From Theobroma cacao (lineage: Eukaryota > Streptophyta > Magnoliopsida > Malvales > Malvaceae), in the NCBI RefSeq assembly GCF_000208745.1, contig NC_030851.1, forward strand, positions 29,047,557 through 29,111,556: a stretch of 64,000 nucleotides of DNA, read 5' to 3'. Every line of letters begins with the position of its first letter. Position 1 is the stretch's first letter. Below the pieces are notes generated by a model, which worked only from the letters and a program-made list of their open reading frames with translations, was not told the origin of the DNA and made no database searches. The position numbers and the translations under genes are program-made. Shown in pieces: positions 58,905-64,000 of this stretch.

Positions 58905-60927
58905 GGCCCCTTGAAGTGGGCTACCAATTGGTAGCCCATTACCCACCACCCTCAATTGGGTAGCCCAATTCCCTCCACATTTGTACTAGCCCACTACCCA
59001 CTACCCTTAATTGGGCTGCCCAATGTAACCCAACCCAAACACTTTTTTTTATTTGGACTAACCATTTACCCACTTACCCACTAACCCATTTACCCATTTA
59101 CCCATTACCCAACAAAAATGTTTTTCCTATTTATTTTTCTTTTCAAATATTTTTATTTTATTTCTCTACATTAGTTAATTAATTTTTTTTTTTGTAGTAA
59201 AAAAATTTTCTCCAAGTGGCAATGAGGAAAGTAACAACAAGGAGGAGGATTAGAGCTTCTAAAAAATTCATCTAATCATCAGGGGAGTATTCTTTACTTT
59301 TCTTTTATTTTTTCTAACATTAAGGACAATGTTTAGTTTAAGTTTGGGGGGGTGAATTTATTTTTCTGATGGTGAATATTTTGTGGAAAGTTTTAGATTT
59401 AATTTTATGTGCATGTTTATCTAGATTTATAAATAATTTAGGATTTGTTGGTAAAAGAATTTAATTTTTGTTGAATTTTAGGAATCTAGAGTAAAGTTGT
59501 GCTAATGTTTTCAATGTTTTTTTTATCCAATGATGATAACTAGTGGTCTTAAATTCTTAACTTTTAAAAAAATAAGGTTTTTGTTTGGATTCATGCTAAA
59601 TTTTTTGTTAAGTATCATTGTTAGGATGTGATTTCCACAATTTTGACCACTATATCTTTTACTTTGAATTATTATGAATATTTAGAGAAGGTTTATATTG
59701 ATGAGAATGTTAGATTATGTCATGAATTCTAGAATTTACTTGATTTTCTCTTGAAGCGAAATCCTAGGCAATACTTAGTTAGGGAGATGATCTAGGCCAT
59801 CTTTGGACAGTTTGAGCCTAAAAAGCTAACCTTGTTAAATTTTTATCCCTAGTATACCCTTTTTGAGCCTAATTTCCCTTTTCTTTGTTTAAATACATAA
59901 TAATTGAGTTTAGCCTTAAAATTAAATTTCCAATTTTGCAACCCTCACTCCTAAGCATGTATATTGTTTTAGGAAATATAAATTGAGCTAAATGTTGAAA
60001 AGGTGGAAAAGTGGAAAGGTGACGTTGATGTATAAAAAAAAAAGAAGGAAAAAGGTTCAAAATATGAAAAATAACCCCACTACCTACAATACAAAGAAAA
60101 TAAGTTTGGGGGTGTGAAATTGTGAACAAAAAAAGTGTTGGATGAAAGAAAAGTTCAAATGTGGAAGAAAATGTGTACTAGGAGAAGGAAAATAAGAGCT
60201 CTATTTATAGGTCCTAGAATAATTATGTGCTTAGGGTGATGTCACAGCCCAAATCTTGAGCCATGATTGGAGCATGGGTTGAATGGGCATAGCCCACTAG
60301 GCCCAAGCAAGCCTCTGTATGAGATCCTGTGCCTCATTCCATCCATCTTTAAAACCATGTGTTGTAATTCTCAACTAAAATATTTCAGTAACGTTTTATA
60401 GTGACCCAATACTTACAATTTTATTATGTCAAAATAATGTCACCCGTCTGCCAACTCCTAGTGGCATCAATAATCAAATATACATATTTGACTTATAACA
60501 TGGATACTAGAGGATTTCATTACATATGCGTGTTCACAAGTAACAGACCCTTGACCGTCAACGGAGTGATCGTGGATGAAGGTACAGCTACTGAGATGCC
60601 ATAGTACCTACCAAGAGGATGAGCATACGTGGAAACTCAATCTAGGTCCCAACTATCTTCGAATCTGAAAACATGAAGTTTAAAAATGTGAGTATAAAAC
60701 TTAGTGAGTGAATATAAGAAAGGAACAAGCAATCGATAAAGAGAACTTGGAAATCATGATGCACTTGTTTCAAAAACAATGCAATTGATTTAATTTCTTA
60801 CTAAAAACCCCTCATTTCAAACTTTGATTAATAACCTCATAGTGTTGCAAAAACCCATGATCAATCCATGAAGTTAAATGGGTGAAAAATAGGTCAAAAT
60901 CAAGCAAGGTAGCAAGCATGGCAACAA

Positions 60928-61289
60928 GTTTCTCGCTACAGCAAGAAACAGTCTTAGTTTGCATATATTTTGGTTTTTTTAGCATATCTCCCACTAAAAA
61001 AGTCTAATTTACCTGATTTTTAGACCATCAGAAAGTTAAGAGGCTGGAATACAACTTTGATGTTTACCAATTTGCCCAGTTCTGAGTGGAAGGTGGTCAA
61101 AATCATTGTGAAAGTGGAAAAACTGTACCAGAATTTTGGGTCTACCTGAGAGTTTCTCGCTGCACCGAGAATCCATTTCGCTGTAGCGAGAATTCTTTTT
61201 CGCTGTAGCGAGAAATAGGGCTGATTTGTGCTCCCACCACTCGTGAGTTTCTCGCTGCAACAAGAATGCATTCTCACTGCAGCGAGATT
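60928..61289. repeat. Cluster of TTCTCGCTRCAGCGAGAA palindromes in LTR-2g
   Basis: Instances lie at 60928-60949 (arms GTTTCTCGCTA and CAGCAAGAAAC), 61154-61171, 61175-61193, 61197-61216 (TTTCGCTGTAGCGAGAAA), 61248-61266 and 61271-61289. Most have one or two mismatches. It is homologous in position to 30313-30726. Confidence 0.85.
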
Positions 61290-61487
61290 CAGGGCAGATG
61301 ACAATTAAGGGGTTTTCACAAAACACAAAATCCATCCCTACCATATTGCACATCAAAGTGAAGACATTGACAATAATCAAGTTATCAACATTCAAAACAA
61401 TCACATATTATGATCATAAACTTGCTATCACATATACATATATAAACATATATCAACAAGTACACCACCCCACTTCATTCATCATCA

Positions 61488-61644
61488 TGTGCACTCCTTA
61501 CTCGCACATTTCAACATCATCAACTCATGTGCACTCCCTACTCGCACATAGCTGGGTCATCATCGGCTCATGTGCACTCCCTACTCGCACATAACCAGGT
61601 CATCATCGGCTCATGTACACTCCCTACTCGCCCATAGCTGGGTC
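61488..61644. repeat. 42-bp tandem repeat in LTR-2g, four units
   Basis: Units contain CTCATGTGCACTCCCTACTCG, then CACATAGCTGGGTCATCATCGG; the first and last units are degenerate. It is the homologue of the arrays in LTR-2b and LTR-2d. Confidence 0.88.
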
Positions 61645-62279
61645 ATCATCATCACATAATTATTATTTATCAAGGCACAACATATACTTATATATGTGTA
61701 TATCAACAAAAATGGAGGGACACATGAATTCATCTTCTTCTTTTTTTCACATTTCACCACATCAAAATAATTTATCAAGGGCTTGTTCCCAAGGCACCTG
61801 TTTTTTTTTTTTAAGAAAAATTGGATAAAATCATTCAAATGTTTTGTGCAAATACATTCATATTCCCAAAACAATTTTGAAATGCAAGTTCACTTACCGA
61901 TCTTTTTGATTTTTTTGCTTGACTCTAGACTTAACTAATGCTCCAAATGGACATGTGAGGCCTTATTAGAATTTTGGTGAATTTGTAGTTGAATTCCTTC
62001 TCAAGAATACTCAAGCTATCATGGAAAATCCCTATTTTTCTCTCTCTAAACTTTCAACTAGTGAGAGAAAGTATTGAGGAAAGACTTTTGAGGGTCCTTG
62101 AGGTGTGGAAGTGAAGGAGCATGAAAAACCCTATGGAAAAGTGCTCACAAGCATGAGAATTGGAATTAACTTGAAAAAGATATGGAAGTTTCAAGGTTTC
62201 CTCCCATGGAGGATGAAGAAAAACGTGAATTGGAGAGAAGAGATAGGGAAAAAGAAGAAGTTGCTGGAAGTTGCTGAAG

Positions 62280-62301
62280 CTTTAGATATTTATATCTAAA
62301 G
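62280..62301 (-). promoter_or_regulatory. Palindromic TATA region of LTR-2g
   Basis: CTTTAGATAT, TT, ATATCTAAAG: a perfect 10-bp inverted repeat that contains the TATAAATA (62287-62294 on the minus strand) found at the same place in LTR-2d. Promoter role inferred from position, about 490 bp into the LTR in its sense. Confidence 0.5.
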
Positions 62302-62786
62302 TTTATCCAATTCTCATGTAATTTACCAAAATACCCTCCATAAGGTGACTTTGTCTTCTTCTTTCCTTTGGTTCAATTTTTTACTCTTGAGACACTGAGA
62401 CAAAGTCCATAATGGTGTAGAAGTACTCGAGTTCACAAAAACTTAAAAATTTCGACTAAAGGTGCATAATAACCATTTTGCCCCTACTACAGAAGTCATC
62501 ACTATATCTATTTTCTTTGTTATTTTATCCTTATTTTCATAATTCATTTATGCCTTAGGCTTACTTAGGTGTAAATAACATCAGAAAACTAACTCGTAGG
62601 AGCTCACCAAGAGAAATGACGAAATTACCCCTAGTCATTGTTATCGTGTCTACTTCTAGTTACGTGTATATGAAGGTTGAAGTTTCACAGGCTCACTTCT
62701 GAATTACCCTTTTAACTCAGTAATCAACCTCAAATGAGCATTTGATGAGCTTTATTAGCCACCATGTCAAAGTACGGGGTACTACA

Positions 62787-63300
62787 GGTGATTTGAGCCA
62801 CATTAATATCCTTTATCATACCTTGACCCTAGCCATACATTACAAGCTTTATAAAGTCCTATTGATCCCTAGCTTTGTATTGGTCTACATTAGTGGAGAG
62901 AGAGATGAAAAGTAAACCTATGAAAATCTAGTACTAATTTGAAATTTGTATTGACATAAACTCATTCGGATGTCATGATATTCTTGGTAAAAGATTTCAC
63001 ACACACACGGAAATCCATTCGAGAATGTGCTTGCATTAAAATTGAAACATGAATATGAATGAGACTTTTATTTTTCCTGAGGTTAATGATTGATAGACAT
63101 ACTTTTGAGGAAATTATAAAGAATCATTGAGTTGGTGCACTTTATCTCTAGTAGTAGTAATAGTAATAGTAATAGTAGTACTAGTAGTAGTAGGAGTAAT
63201 TATATTTATTTTAGTTTTCTTGAACTGAATTTGATTTTCATAACTTAAGTTCTTTTCTATGTTTTGCTCGAGGACTAGGTAAATCTTAAGTTTGGGGGTG
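62787..63300 (+). mobile_element. Athila-type internal 3' end and polypurine tract
   Basis: It resumes the Athila segment after the nested LTR-2g, with CACACACACGGAAATCCATTC matching 11928-11949. It ends with the tract AAGTTTGGGGGTG (63288-63300) abutting the 3' LTR. A (TAG/TAA)n microsatellite is included. Confidence 0.75.
63153..63192. repeat. (TAG)n/(TAA)n microsatellite
   Basis: About thirteen trinucleotide units of TAG or TAA with one ACTAG interruption, upstream of the Athila polypurine tract. Confidence 0.88.
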
Positions 63301-63462
63301 TGATAACTCTATGATATAGAGTTATTTGAGCTTAATTTGATAATAATTTGGCTAGGATTTTGTAGTAATGCATAGAAATTAGTATGTTTTATTTAATTAT
63401 TTTAGGTGAATCAATCTAATTTTGGTTAATTTTATGTTTTATTTGGTGTTAATGTGGATAAG
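63301..63462 (+). mobile_element. Athila-type 3' LTR, truncated
   Basis: TGATAACTCTATGATATAGAGTTATTTGAGC at the start closely matches the 5' LTR at 56020. It holds for about 160 bases to AATGTGGATAAGATA, where the sequence switches to LTR-2. Confidence 0.82.
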
Positions 63463-64000
63463 ATAAGCAAAGATTGGCTTGATTGGAGAAAAATTGGTGA
63501 TATAAAAGCCAATAAACCCGTGGGTACATGATGGACTCAAAGTGGAAAAGGAAAGCGGTAAGCTTAACACTATGTTTTAAAGCCTACGGTTAGTTGAATA
63601 TTGTGAGAAAGTATGGTTGTTGAAAGGATCTATTTGTATAAGCTAGTTGAAAATTGTTAAGTTTGTATGGCATGTTTTTTGAAAGAAATGAAAAAGGAAC
63701 AAGGTGGATAGAGGATTGAGAAACAAAGTATTAAAAATTAAATAGATAAGGATGCATGTAACCTTGGAAATAATTGAGTGAAATTGAGAATGATTATTGC
63801 TGCCATATATGTGGTTTATGTTGAGAAAATATATGATGAATTTGAATAAAAATCATTGGAAAGGTTGAAATGGGCACTTGATGTTCTAAATAAACTACCG
63901 GTAATTATAATTTAAAGAATTTCACAAGTAAAGGATAAAGGCAACTTTGGTAAAAATGTGTCAAGATATAAGTTAGTTGAATAAGGATTCATGATTGAAT
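63463..64000 (+). mobile_element. LTR-2 copy h, partial, runs off the window
   Basis: From GCAAAGATTGGCTTGATTGG onward it follows LTR-2a from about 17812 (GGGTACATG, GACTCAAAGTGGAAAAGG, AACACTATGTTTTAAAGCC). It starts in mid-LTR with no terminus. Confidence 0.78.

Larger units (their letters stand above)
58557..60239 (+). mobile_element. Athila-type 3' non-coding internal region
   Basis: Begins with the conserved block AAGCTAGTGAC...AAGCACTTCTTGAGAGGCAACC (58563-58603), then TTTTGTGCAGGTTCAT (58679-58694) and a long non-coding stretch. It includes a palindrome cluster (58755-58843), a poly-C run and two PPT-like strings (59339-59353, 60102-60114). It is interrupted at 60240 by the solo LTR-2g. 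Confidence 0.7.
60240..62786 (-). mobile_element. LTR-2 copy g, solo LTR with perfect GGTGA duplication
   Basis: Starts TGTCACAGCCCAAATC and ends TACGGGGTACTACA, 2547 bp, flanked by GGTGA at 60235-60239 and 62787-62791. The related Athila segment at 11719-11723 has a single GGTGA in the same context (CTTAGGGTGATTTGAG), which is the empty site. It carries a TATAAATA (62287-62294, minus), a 42-bp tandem array and a palindrome cluster. No coding region. Confidence 0.93.

Noticed and set aside
61036..61404. 122-residue minus-strand frame
   Set aside because: Lies inside the solo LTR-2g and spans its palindrome cluster; no conserved counterpart in LTR-2d.

Overview
This is an AT-rich, repeat-dominated window of nuclear DNA from a flowering plant, most likely a eudicot. 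The evidence is one spliced plant transporter gene with GT/AG introns, set among nested LTR retrotransposons of plant lineages (Athila- and Tekay-type Ty3/gypsy, and Ty1/copia) plus one fold-back MITE. I see no bacterial, organellar or viral genome features. The species cannot be fixed from the sequence alone.

Host gene. I can support only one: a complete four-exon NRT1/PTR (NPF/POT) transporter on the minus strand at 51273-53685, encoding 587 residues. It has a TATA box, consensus splice sites and a poly(A) signal. The 64 kb is otherwise transposon-derived or non-coding.

Transposon layout, using labels made for this window. LTR-1 (ends TGTCACGACCC/GGGCTTGACA, about 3 kb) is at 1-2191, 6796-8820, 24519-27624 and 44390-47314. 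LTR-2 (ends TGTCACAGCCC/GGTAYTACA) is at 16794-18548, 18549-21354, 28923-29685, 29686-32262, 32263-33086, 60240-62786 and 63463-64000. Athila-type remnants are at 2900-4717, 11334-13676 and 56018-63462. LTR-4 (about 2.07 kb) is at 4718-6790, 16292-16793 and 33087-34778. Tekay-type remnants with LTR-5 are at 13677-16291 and 34779-42297. A copia remnant with LTR-6 is at 43200-49580. LTR-7 and LTR-8 are diverged gypsy-like LTR blocks.

Insertion order can be read in places. LTR-1 at 24519-27624 is a solo LTR with a perfect AAAAT duplication inside a coding-poor LTR-2 element. LTR-1 at 44390-47314 splits a copia gag, and the frame matches up again across a 5-bp duplication. LTR-2 at 60240-62786 is a solo LTR with a perfect GGTGA duplication inside an Athila-type element, and a related Athila copy at 11719-11723 shows the empty site.

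The most unusual signal is a recurring design. Several unrelated LTRs or retrotransposon UTRs each carry a cluster of short, element-specific, near-perfect palindromes. Examples are CTCGCTGCAGCGAG, ATCTATCGATAGAT, TTGTCTTAA/TTAAGACAA, GATCGACTAT/ATAGTCGATC, AGCGCTRCAGCGCT and GAGCCGCGGCTC. Their role is unknown to me and is the best candidate for something undescribed.
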